In this document: positions 5,177 to 10,873 of the stretch, in pieces
Layout: each line of letters opens with the position of its first letter
How positions within the stretch are numbered: position 1 is the stretch's first letter
Translations under genes and position numbers: made by a program
Notes under the pieces: model-generated
Seen by the model: only the letters and a program-made list of their open reading frames with translations
What the model was told of the DNA's origin: nothing
The model's database searches: none
DNA from: Eikenella halliae
Lineage (GTDB): Bacteria; Pseudomonadota; Gammaproteobacteria; Burkholderiales; Neisseriaceae
Assembly: GCF_001648475.1 (NCBI RefSeq)
Contig: NZ_LXSQ01000022.1
Coordinates: 1-13,700 of the forward strand
Direction of reading: 5' to 3'
Length of the DNA: 13,700 nucleotides

Positions 5177-6460
5177 TTAGTTTTTCTGATACAGCCGCAC
5201 GTAGTCGATCAAGGTGGTTTGGACCGGGAACGGGTCGGTGGGGCGGGGCGGTTCTAGATTGTCTTCCCATTCCACGTAGTCATTCAGAATGAAATACCAA
5301 GGGCCTTTAACTCTGAATACCTGATCCAGCATTTGGCGGTTGACTTTGAGTTTGGCAAAGTCTTCATCCGGCATGGTGGAAGGATAGCCGCCTGATGCGT
5401 CGGTCTGGCTGCGGTCGATAACGTCCACCGTGGTGTTGTCGTCCACTGTGTAGTGGGAAACGGGGATGAGCTTGCCATCCATATAGTAGCGCACTTTATG
5501 GCCGTCAAACTCGATTGCCCATACATGCCAATCGCCATCTAGCGGGGTGGATTGACGGTTGATGTGCTGTTCCAAACGGTGTACGAAGAGGCGGGTGCGC
5601 CAAAAGTGTCTTTTGTGACTGTAAAAGCAGCTGGCATGCGTGGAAGACCAAGCATATGCCCTTGCGGAGGAATACCATTCCAAGATATCGAGTTCGCCGT
5701 AAGGGTCGTTGGCGGCAGGATTTTGGAGGCAATTTTGCAAGTTTTCGCTGTTGCGCATCCATAGCGCCGTGCGCATACCCCTTGAGCCGTTCCAGTTGAT
5801 TTTGGCTCGGATCTCGGCACGGAAAGGTTTCCCGCCGTCTACAATCTGGCCGGATTCCAAGCGGCCGCTTGAATATTGGGCAACCGTGTTGGCCGGGCAG
5901 GGGCCTGTGGTGAAGTTTTGATCGGTAAGCGGATCTCCTTGGCGGGCAACGCAATGCCGGCGGGTGGTGATTTGGATGTATTTGTTTTCCACCGGCGCGA
6001 TGTTGCCTGGGAGGTAGGAAAGGTGGCTGCCTAAATGATTAGGGATGAGTTTGGCCGCCATATCGGATGTTTCGCCATTGGTAAACTCATAGCATTTGAC
6101 GCTGGTCCACCTGCCCGATGCATCAGTAGCCGACGGACAACCGGTAATTGGCGGCTGCGGTTGGGGCTGCGGTTGGGGCTGCGGCTGTGGTTGAGGCTGC
6201 GGTTGGGGCTGCGGCTGCGGTTGGGGCTGCGGCTGCGGTTGGGGCTGCGGCTGCGGCTGCGGCTGCGGTTGAGGCTGTGGTTGAGGTTGCGGCTGCGCTT
6301 CAGACTGCGGTCCGTTGGGAACGGATATGTTCGCATCACGAGAGTAGCCGCCGCTGGTAAAACCTGCCGAATGATTATTGTGCCGGTTTTTTTCGTCTTC
6401 TTTACAACCGCTCACCAGCACGGCTATACATGCTAGGGCTAAAACTTTTTTTGCATACAT
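5177..6460 (-). CDS. GH16-type glycoside hydrolase lipoprotein with Gln-Pro linker
   Basis: The 427-residue protein starts with a lipoprotein signal (MYAKKVLALA, then lipobox LVSGC, Cys19). A polar segment and a tract of exactly 24 Gln-Pro pairs (about 56-103) follow, then a C-terminal domain of about 320 residues. That domain carries the glycoside hydrolase 16 signature GELDILEWY with Glu256, Asp258 and Glu261 fitting ExDxxE. Other GH16 traits are WHVWAIEFDGHKVRYYMDGK, PWYFILND and the final IDYVRLYQ. GH16 enzymes cleave beta-1,3/1,4-glucans and related glycans, so it is probably an outer-membrane anchored glucanase or galactanase; substrate is unknown. Seven or more cysteines suggest disulfides. 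I chose ATG 6460 (AGGGA upstream); a TTG two codons earlier is possible. It sits unexpectedly between pyrB and pyrI. Confidence 0.85.
   Translation of the reverse strand: MYAKKVLALACIAVLVSGCKEDEKNRHNNHSAGFTSGGYSRDANISVPNGPQSEAQPQPQPQPQPQPQPQPQPQPQPQPQPQPQPQPQPQPQPQPQPQPQPQPPITGCPSATDASGRWTSVKCYEFTNGETSDMAAKLIPNHLGSHLSYLPGNIAPVENKYIQITTRRHCVARQGDPLTDQNFTTGPCPANTVAQYSSGRLESGQIVDGGKPFRAEIRAKINWNGSRGMRTALWMRNSENLQNCLQNPAANDPYGELDILEWYSSARAYAWSSTHASCFYSHKRHFWRTRLFVHRLEQHINRQSTPLDGDWHVWAIEFDGHKVRYYMDGKLIPVSHYTVDDNTTVDVIDRSQTDASGGYPSTMPDEDFAKLKVNRQMLDQVFRVKGPWYFILNDYVEWEDNLEPPRPTDPFPVQTTLIDYVRLYQKN
6152..6295 (-). repeat. Hexanucleotide tract encoding 24 Gln-Pro units
   Basis: There are 24 consecutive 6-bp units, mostly CGGCTG, CGGTTG and GGGCTG on the plus strand. 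A higher-order 18-bp unit (CGGTTGGGGCTGCGGCTG) is repeated exactly three times at 6200-6253. Because units are multiples of three, gain or loss changes linker length, not frame. Synonymous variation shows it is not a recent pure expansion. Confidence 0.95.
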
Positions 6461-6498
6461 GATCAATCAATCCCTTTGTTAGAAAAATCTGATGAAAT

Positions 6499-6518
6499 GG
6501 GGAAGTGGACACTTCCCC
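6499..6518 (-). terminator. Hairpin between pyrB and the GH16 gene
   Basis: GGGGAAGT and ACTTCCCC form an 8-bp GC-rich stem with a 4-base loop. On the minus strand a run of T (ATTTTTCT) follows about ten bases later. It is 97 bp past the pyrB stop and 39 bp before the GH16 ATG. It could be a weak terminator or a leader hairpin. Confidence 0.4.
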
Positions 6519-6586
6519 AAATGGGCAGATAGTGTGTATGCGCGGCAGGCGGAAGCAATTATGTGGGCTGCATTAAAACTGCCGTT

Positions 6587-6598
6587 TTCAGGTAGCCT
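6587..6598 (-). repeat. Single DUS after pyrB
   Basis: Exact reverse complement DUS, 17 bp beyond the pyrB stop codon. No inverted partner nearby, so no hairpin. Confidence 0.85.
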
Positions 6599-6614
6599 GT
6601 TACAAATATTGACA

Positions 6615-7535
6615 TTATATGGTTTTATTTAACACCAATGACAGCATGGCCATGCGTGCGAATACACCGTTTTTGGCTTGTTCGAAATAGTAAGCATAAA
6701 CCGTGCCATCCACGTTGGGATGGATTTCGTCGACGCGGGGCAGGGGGTGCAGTACGCGCAGGTTGGGTTTGGCCTGGGCGAGGGTGGCGGCTTCGAGGTT
6801 GAATTTGCCTTGGATTTTGGCGAATTCTTGCTCGTCGAAGCGTTCGCGCTGCACGCGGGTCATGTAGAGGATGTCGGCGTGGCGGGCGGCTTCTTCGAGG
6901 CTGGGCAGGATTTGGTAGCGGCAGCCGGCTGCGTCGATCTCTTCGGTGATATAGTCGGGCATGGCGAGGCTGGGCGGGGAGACGAAGATGAATTCGGCTT
7001 GGTGCCGTTTCATGGCTTGAGCGAGGGAGTGGACGGTGCGGCCGTATTTGAGATCGCCGGCCATGGCGATAACGAGCTTGTCCAGCCGACCTTGGGTTTC
7101 TTGGATGGTAACGAGGTCGAGCAGGGTTTGGCTGGGGTGTTGGTTGGTGCCGTCGCCAGCGTTGATGACGGGCACGGCGGAGAATTCGGCCAGCACGCGG
7201 GCGGCGCCGTCTTTGGGGTGGCGGATGATGATGGCGTCGGTGTAGCTGGAGATGATGCGGGCGGTATCGGCCAGGGTTTCGCCTTTTTTGGCGCTGGTGT
7301 TGGCGCCGTCGGAAAAGCCGATAACTTTACCGCCGAGCCGCTGTACGGCGGTTTCGAAGGAGAGGCGGGTGCGGGTGGAGGGCTCGAAGAAGCAGGAGCC
7401 GATGAGCCGGCCTTCAAGCAGGTTGCGGCGCGGTTCGCGCTTGAGGCGCAGGGCGGTATCCAGCAGGCATTCGAGCTGTTCGTTGCTCAGATCGGGAATG
7501 GAGATGAGGTGCTGGCCGTAGAGTGGGTTGGGCAT
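6615..7535 (-). CDS. pyrB: Aspartate carbamoyltransferase catalytic chain
   Basis: The 306-residue protein matches E. coli PyrB almost throughout. It condenses carbamoyl phosphate with aspartate, the committed step of pyrimidine synthesis, in the cytoplasm. Diagnostic blocks are the N-terminal PLYGQHLISIPDLS, the carbamoyl-phosphate loop FEPSTRTRLSFE (STRTR at 53-57), the 80s loop NTSAKKGETLADT, INAGDGTNQHPSQTLLDL, GDLKYGRTVHSL and VLHPLPRVDEI near the end. The ATG at 7535 gives the family N-terminus and has GGAG six bases upstream; a TTG start at 7559 would add eight residues without support. It faces away from the HerA-like gene. Its partner pyrI lies downstream on the same strand, separated by the GH16 gene, whereas the two are normally adjacent. 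Confidence 0.98.
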   Translation of the reverse strand: MPNPLYGQHLISIPDLSNEQLECLLDTALRLKREPRRNLLEGRLIGSCFFEPSTRTRLSFETAVQRLGGKVIGFSDGANTSAKKGETLADTARIISSYTDAIIIRHPKDGAARVLAEFSAVPVINAGDGTNQHPSQTLLDLVTIQETQGRLDKLVIAMAGDLKYGRTVHSLAQAMKRHQAEFIFVSPPSLAMPDYITEEIDAAGCRYQILPSLEEAARHADILYMTRVQRERFDEQEFAKIQGKFNLEAATLAQAKPNLRVLHPLPRVDEIHPNVDGTVYAYYFEQAKNGVFARMAMLSLVLNKTI

Positions 7536-7590
7536 GGGTGGCTCCGGGCGGGTTGGCAAACGGACGTATTATGCGCTGTTTGCCGGGAAG

Positions 7591-7602
7591 AGGCTACCTG
7601 AA
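7591..7602 (+). repeat. DUS upstream of pyrB
   Basis: Exact AGGCTACCTGAA, 56 bp upstream of the pyrB ATG. Its inverted partner at 7721-7732 lies on the other side of the decayed Correia element, repeating the arrangement seen at 1502-1646. No convincing pyrB promoter is visible; the minus strand has a CATAAT at about 7568-7573 without a good -35. Confidence 0.85.
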
Positions 7603-7624
7603 AACGGTGGGGAGGCCTGGTTGC

Positions 7625-7718
7625 CATAGTGAATCAAAATTAAGAAGGCGACAGCGTTGGCTTGCCTTGCCGCATCGAGTGTGCTACCTGCGGCTCGCCG
7701 CCTTGTCCCTCTCTTAAT
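7625..7718 (-). mobile_element. Decayed Correia-type element, one end missing
   Basis: It begins CATAGTGAATCAAAATTAAGA and contains CAGCGTTGGCTTGCCTTGCCG, then CTGCGGCTCGCCGCCTTGTCC, the reverse complement of the Correia core. It is inverted relative to the copies at 1529 and 9554. The right end stops after TCTTAAT (7712-7718), which complements the inner ATTAAGA of the left end, but the outer TTGATTCACTATG-type bases are gone and a DUS follows directly. Confidence 0.7.
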
Positions 7719-7849
7719 ATTTCAGGTAGCCTCTTTAAAATCGGCAATCAGGCTACCTGAAAATTTGGAGGAGCAGTTTTCACTTCTTTATACTTCGTGG
7801 CAGTGAGTGCTTTCAGGTAGCCTTATGTTGGCGCAACAGGCTACCTGAA
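7719..7849. repeat. Cluster of four DUS in alternating orientation
   Basis: Exact copies are at 7721-7732 (-), 7750-7761 (+), 7812-7823 (-) and 7838-7849 (+). Any neighbouring two can form a stem of about 12-13 bp, so at least three mutually exclusive hairpins are possible. The cluster lies 95 bp upstream of the HerA-like gene ATG. No gene is visible in 7536-7943. Confidence 0.85.
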
Positions 7850-7877
7850 AACATGCTCTCTCCGCAGCCAAACAAAT

Positions 7878-7908
7878 TTGCCGTCAAACGCCGCAATTCC
7901 GTTACAAT
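7878..7908 (+). promoter_or_regulatory. Weak candidate promoter of the HerA-like gene
   Basis: TTGCCG (7878-7883) and TACAAT (7903-7908) are 19 bases apart, slightly long. The predicted start would be about 30 bases before the ATG at 7944, beyond the DUS cluster. Confidence 0.4.
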
Positions 7909-7943
7909 ATCGCCCGTTATCAATTTTCAGTTGGAGAGGCGCA

Positions 7944-9479
7944 ATGGCTGAATTCCACATTGCCAAAACCGTGGCCGAAGGCCGCGATTTATTCTTGCTC
8001 GGCCAGATGGCCAACCGACACGGCCTGATTGCCGGTGCTACCGGCACGGGCAAAACCGTTACCCTGCGCAAAATGGCCGAAGGCTTCAGCGCGCAAGGCA
8101 TCCCCGTGTTTATGAGCGACGTGAAGGGCGACCTCTCCGGCATCGCCAACCCGGGCGACGGGCAGGGCAAGGTGGGCGAGCGCATGGCCCAATTCGGTCT
8201 GGACGCGGAAGGCTACCTGAAAGGCTGCCCGGTGCGCTTTTGGGATGTATACGGCGAAACCGGCATTCCCGTGCGCGTAACCATTTCCGAAATGGGCCCC
8301 CTGCTGCTCTCCCGCCTGATGGGGCTGAACGACACGCAGGAAGGTCTGCTCAACCTGGTATTCAAAGCCGCCGACGATAAAGGCTGGCATCTGATCGACT
8401 TGAAAGACCTGCGCGGCATGCTGCAATACGTGGCTGAGCATGCCAAAGAATACCGCACCCAATACGGCAACGTTTCCGCCGCCAGCGTCGGCGCCATCCA
8501 GCGCCAGCTGTTGCAGCTGGAAAGCGAGGGCGGCGATGTGTTTTTCGGCGAGCCGGAGCTTAATCTGCAAGACTGGCTGCAAACCGAAGGTGGGCAGGGC
8601 GTAATCAATATCCTGAATGCCGAAAAACTGATGCGCTCGCCGCGCCTCTATAGCGCGTTCTTACTGTGGTTCTTGGCCGAACTGTTCGAAACCCTGCCTG
8701 AAGCAGGCGATTTGGACAAACCCAAATTCGTCATGTTCTTCGACGAGGCTCATTTGCTGTTCGACAACGCAGCCGACACCCTGCTCAAGCAAGTCGAGCA
8801 AGTGGTGCGCCTGATCCGTTCCAAAGGCGTGGGCGTCTATTTTGTTACCCAAAACCCGCTCGATTTGCCCGACTCTGTGCTCGGCCAGCTCGGCAACCGC
8901 GTGCAGCACGCCCTGCGCGCCTTTACCCCGCGCGATCAAAAAGCCGTGCGCGCCGCCGCCGAAACCTTCCGTAGCAACCCGAATTTGGATGTGGCGCAGG
9001 CGATTACCGAACTGGGCGTGGGCGAGGCACTGGTGTCTTTCCTTGATGAAAAAGGCATGCCCGGCATCGTGGAGCGCGCCTTCATCTTGCCGCCGCAATC
9101 CCAGCTTGCCCCGCTTTCTGCCGCCGAACGCGACAGCCGTTTCCAAAACGACATTCTTTACCGCCACTACAAAGATGCGGTGGACAACTTCTCCGCCTAC
9201 GAAGCCTTGCAGCAGCTGGAACAGGAACAGGCCGCCGCCGCTCAGGCAGAAGCCGAAGCCAAAGCGCAAAATGCCGCAGCCGCATCTGCCCAAAAAGCCG
9301 AAAGCAACAAAGGCGGCCTGCTGGACGGTTTCCTCGGCGGCCTGTTCGGCAGCCGTAAACGCGCCAACCAAGGCTTGGGCTATGACTTGGCTGATTCGCT
9401 CGGTAGTCAGGTGAACAAGCAGATTACCCGCAGCATTACCCGCAGCATCATGGGTGTGATCCGCAATGCGATAAAGTAA
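7944..9479 (+). CDS. HerA-like/DUF853 P-loop ATPase
   Basis: The 511-residue protein matches the DUF853 family (E. coli YjgR-like), a FtsK/HerA-superfamily ATPase of uncertain role. Walker A is GATGTGKT (31-38), and Walker B is FVMFFDEAH (262-270). MSDVKGDLSGI (57-67), VYFVTQNPLDLPDSVLGQLGNRVQHALRAF and TPRDQKA are family blocks, the TQNP stretch resembling sensor/arginine-finger regions of HerA. The C-terminus has an Ala/Gln/Glu-rich coil and then a Gly/Phe-rich segment ending in basic amphipathic repeats (ITRSITRS). ATG 7944 has GGAG eight bases upstream; the upstream in-frame extension to 7878 has no ribosome site and overlaps the promoter. No NurA-like nuclease is adjacent, so a HerA-NurA repair role is not supported. 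One DUS lies inside it (8210-8221). Confidence 0.9.
   Translation: MAEFHIAKTVAEGRDLFLLGQMANRHGLIAGATGTGKTVTLRKMAEGFSAQGIPVFMSDVKGDLSGIANPGDGQGKVGERMAQFGLDAEGYLKGCPVRFWDVYGETGIPVRVTISEMGPLLLSRLMGLNDTQEGLLNLVFKAADDKGWHLIDLKDLRGMLQYVAEHAKEYRTQYGNVSAASVGAIQRQLLQLESEGGDVFFGEPELNLQDWLQTEGGQGVINILNAEKLMRSPRLYSAFLLWFLAELFETLPEAGDLDKPKFVMFFDEAHLLFDNAADTLLKQVEQVVRLIRSKGVGVYFVTQNPLDLPDSVLGQLGNRVQHALRAFTPRDQKAVRAAAETFRSNPNLDVAQAITELGVGEALVSFLDEKGMPGIVERAFILPPQSQLAPLSAAERDSRFQNDILYRHYKDAVDNFSAYEALQQLEQEQAAAAQAEAEAKAQNAAAASAQKAESNKGGLLDGFLGGLFGSRKRANQGLGYDLADSLGSQVNKQITRSITRSIMGVIRNAIK
8210..8221 (+). repeat. DUS inside a coding sequence
   Basis: Exact AGGCTACCTGAA within the HerA-like gene, spanning the codons for Glu89-Gly-Tyr-Leu-Lys93. 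It is the only one of 24 copies inside a gene. Confidence 0.9.
9423..9446 (+). repeat. 12-bp tandem duplication in the HerA-like gene
   Basis: ATTACCCGCAGC occurs twice in direct tandem and encodes ITRS-ITRS in the basic C-terminal tail. It is in frame and extends the amphipathic repeat. Confidence 0.85.
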
Positions 9480-9491
9480 AGGCTACCTGAA
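9480..9491 (+). repeat. DUS immediately after the HerA-like gene
   Basis: Exact copy starting on the base after the TAA stop. Partners in reverse orientation lie only at 9693-9704, beyond the Correia element. Confidence 0.85.
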
Positions 9492-9551
9492 AGCTGTAGC
9501 CGGTTTGCTGCTAGAAGCAGAGACTCGGCCAAGCCCAAAGCAGATGCTTTA

Positions 9552-9582
9552 TATATAGTGGATTAAATTTAAATCAGGACAA
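9552..9582 (-). promoter_or_regulatory. Correia-borne outward promoter facing the HerA-like gene
   Basis: Minus strand TTGTCC (9577-9582) and TATATA (9552-9557) are 19 bases apart, equivalent to the proposed promoter at 1527-1556. It would transcribe antisense into the 3' end of the HerA-like gene. Confidence 0.4.
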
Positions 9583-9659
9583 GGCGGCGAGCCGCAGACA
9601 GTACAAATAGTACGGCAAGGTGAGGCAACGCTGTACTGGTTTAAATTTAATTCACTATA
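9554..9659 (+). mobile_element. Correia-type (NEMIS/CREE) miniature element, intact short form
   Basis: The 106-bp element starts TATAGTGGATTAAATTTAAA and ends with its near-exact reverse complement (one G/A mismatch in 20). The core shares GGCGAGCCGCAGACAGTACA and CAACGCTGTACTGGTTT with the copy at 1529-1630. It lies between the HerA-like gene and the str operon promoter, and is flanked by extra TA bases that fit the TA target duplication recalled for these elements. Confidence 0.88.
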
Positions 9660-9664
9660 TAAGA

Positions 9665-9704
9665 AGGCTACCTGAAAACCGACTAGGACGGTTTCAGGTA
9701 GCCT
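9665..9704 (+). terminator. DUS-pair hairpin upstream of the str operon
   Basis: Two inverted DUS copies (9665-9676, 9693-9704) plus ACCG/CGGT extend to a 16-bp stem with one bulged A and a short loop. It probably insulates the str operon from transcription coming through the HerA-like gene or the Correia element. The following U-tract is weak (CGTTGTTT). Confidence 0.6.
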
Positions 9705-9807
9705 CGTTGTTTGGCTGGTTGATGGGAGAGACTTCTTTTCTTCTGTGCAGAAAACAACAGGCCCGCCCGTAAACCACGAAAAGCTAAGGTATATTCCGAT
9801 TCTGCCA

Positions 9808-9837
9808 TTGACCCGCTGCTTGCAAAAGAACTATAAT
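9808..9837 (+). promoter_or_regulatory. Sigma-70 promoter of the str operon
   Basis: TTGACC (9808-9813) and a perfect TATAAT (9832-9837) are 18 bases apart. The start would be near 9843-9845, about 50 bases before the rpsL ATG. This fits a strong ribosomal promoter. Confidence 0.8.
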
Positions 9838-9847
9838 TCCGCCCTTG

Positions 9848-9862
9848 CCGACATGGTGTCGG
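9848..9862 (+). promoter_or_regulatory. Leader hairpin of the str mRNA
   Basis: CCGACA and TGTCGG form a 6-bp stem around TGG, starting within a few bases of the predicted transcript start. Function unknown; it may protect the 5' end. Confidence 0.4.
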
Positions 9863-9892
9863 TAAATATTTAACTCAACAGGACGAGAAAAT

Positions 9893-10264
9893 ATGCCAAC
9901 TATTAACCAGTTAGTACGCAAGGGCCGCAAAAAGCCCGAGTACGTAAACAAGGTGCCCGCACTGGAAGCCTGCCCGCAAAAACGCGGCGTATGCACCCGT
10001 GTGTACACCACTACTCCGAAAAAACCGAACTCCGCTTTGCGTAAAGTGTGCAAAGTGCGCCTAACCAACGGATTTGAAGTGATTTCATATATCGGCGGTG
10101 AAGGCCACAACTTGCAAGAGCACAGCGTGGTGCTGATTCGCGGCGGTCGTGTAAAAGACTTGCCGGGTGTGCGCTACCACACTGTTCGTGGTTCTTTGGA
10201 TACTGCCGGCGTGAAAGACCGCAAACAGGCACGTTCCAAATACGGTGCCAAACGCCCGAAATAA
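9893..10264 (+). CDS. rpsL: 30S ribosomal protein S12
   Basis: The 123-residue protein is a full-length S12, a decoding-centre protein of the 30S subunit. The whole conserved chain is present, from MPTINQLVRKGR to the basic end SKYGAKRPK. Streptomycin-linked sites are wild type: Lys43 in TTTPKKPNSALRK and Lys88 in GGRVKDLPGVRYH. Asp89, the residue methylthiolated by RimO in E. coli, is present. The ATG has AGGA nine bases upstream. It is the first gene of the str operon and follows its promoter directly. Confidence 0.99.
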   Translation: MPTINQLVRKGRKKPEYVNKVPALEACPQKRGVCTRVYTTTPKKPNSALRKVCKVRLTNGFEVISYIGGEGHNLQEHSVVLIRGGRVKDLPGVRYHTVRGSLDTAGVKDRKQARSKYGAKRPK

Positions 10265-10381
10265 TTTTTTAATACAGGCACGTCGGCCGTTATTGCTGAT
10301 ATAAGCCGGCCGAGTAAGTGAATGCTCCCCAATGGGCATTCGCGGGAATTATCCCAGCTGAATAGATTAAAGGAAATTGAA
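10265..10381 (+). promoter_or_regulatory. rpsL-rpsG intercistronic region, candidate S7 regulatory site
   Basis: The 117-base gap contains two inverted repeats: TCGGCCG (10283-10289) with CGGCCGA (10307-10313), and GAATGC (10320-10325) with GCATTC (10336-10341), the latter extendable with a bulge. In E. coli, protein S7 binds the equivalent region and represses translation. The analogous role here is inferred from position and structure only. Confidence 0.5.
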
Positions 10382-10855
10382 ATGCCAAGACGTAGAGAAG
10401 TCCCCAAGCGCGACGTATTGCCGGATCCGAAGTTCGGCAGCGTTGAACTGACCAAGTTTATGAATGTCTTGATGGTTGACGGTAAAAAATCGGTTGCCGA
10501 GCGTATCGTGTACGGTGCTCTGGAGCAAATTGCCAAGAAAGTACAGGGCAAAGAAGCAATCGAAGTGTTTAACGAAGCCATCGACAATGCCAAACCTATC
10601 GTGGAAGTGAAAAGCCGCCGTGTTGGTGGTGCCAACTACCAGGTTCCTGTTGAGGTTCGTCCTTCCCGCCGTTTGGCCTTGGCAATGCGCTGGGTGCGCG
10701 ATGCGGCCCGCAAACGTGGTGAAAAATCCATGGATTTGCGCCTGGCCGGCGAGCTGATTGATGCGGCGGAAGGCCGTGGCGGCGCCATGAAAAAACGTGA
10801 AGAAGTACACCGCATGGCTGAAGCCAACAAAGCCTTCTCCCACTTCCGCTTCTAA
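10382..10855 (+). CDS. rpsG: 30S ribosomal protein S7
   Basis: The 157-residue protein is a full-length S7, which nucleates assembly of the 30S head and contacts the E site. Recognisable blocks are MPRRREVPKRDVLPDPKFGS, LTKFMNVLMVDGKKSVAERIVYGAL, VKSRRVGGANYQVPVEVRPSRR and EGRGGAMKKREEVHRMAEANKAFSHFRF. The ATG at 10382 gives the exact family start and has AAAGGA seven bases upstream. An upstream in-frame extension to 10322 runs through the intercistronic hairpin and is not coding. Second gene of the str operon; in many bacteria S7 is the autogenous repressor of this operon. Confidence 0.99.
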   Translation: MPRRREVPKRDVLPDPKFGSVELTKFMNVLMVDGKKSVAERIVYGALEQIAKKVQGKEAIEVFNEAIDNAKPIVEVKSRRVGGANYQVPVEVRPSRRLALAMRWVRDAARKRGEKSMDLRLAGELIDAAEGRGGAMKKREEVHRMAEANKAFSHFRF

Positions 10856-10873
10856 TTTTGAAAGGCGATTGAA

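Noticed and set aside
6031..6436. Plus- and other-frame readings of the Gln-Pro tract (Leu-Arg-Leu-Gly, Ala-rich or Arg-Ser-rich repeats)
   Set aside because: They are other-frame translations of the same 6-bp repeat, and only the lipoprotein frame has a signal peptide and a recognisable domain.
6678..7601. 307-codon plus-strand frame opposite pyrB
   Set aside because: Low-complexity Gly/Val/Phe/Glu shadow of pyrB, which is unmistakable on the minus strand.
7719..7849. DUS cluster considered as a CRISPR array
   Set aside because: The 12-mers alternate in orientation, spacers are unequal and the same word is scattered over the whole window.
9893..10264. Possible streptomycin resistance change in rpsL
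   Set aside because: Lys43 and Lys88 are both wild type.
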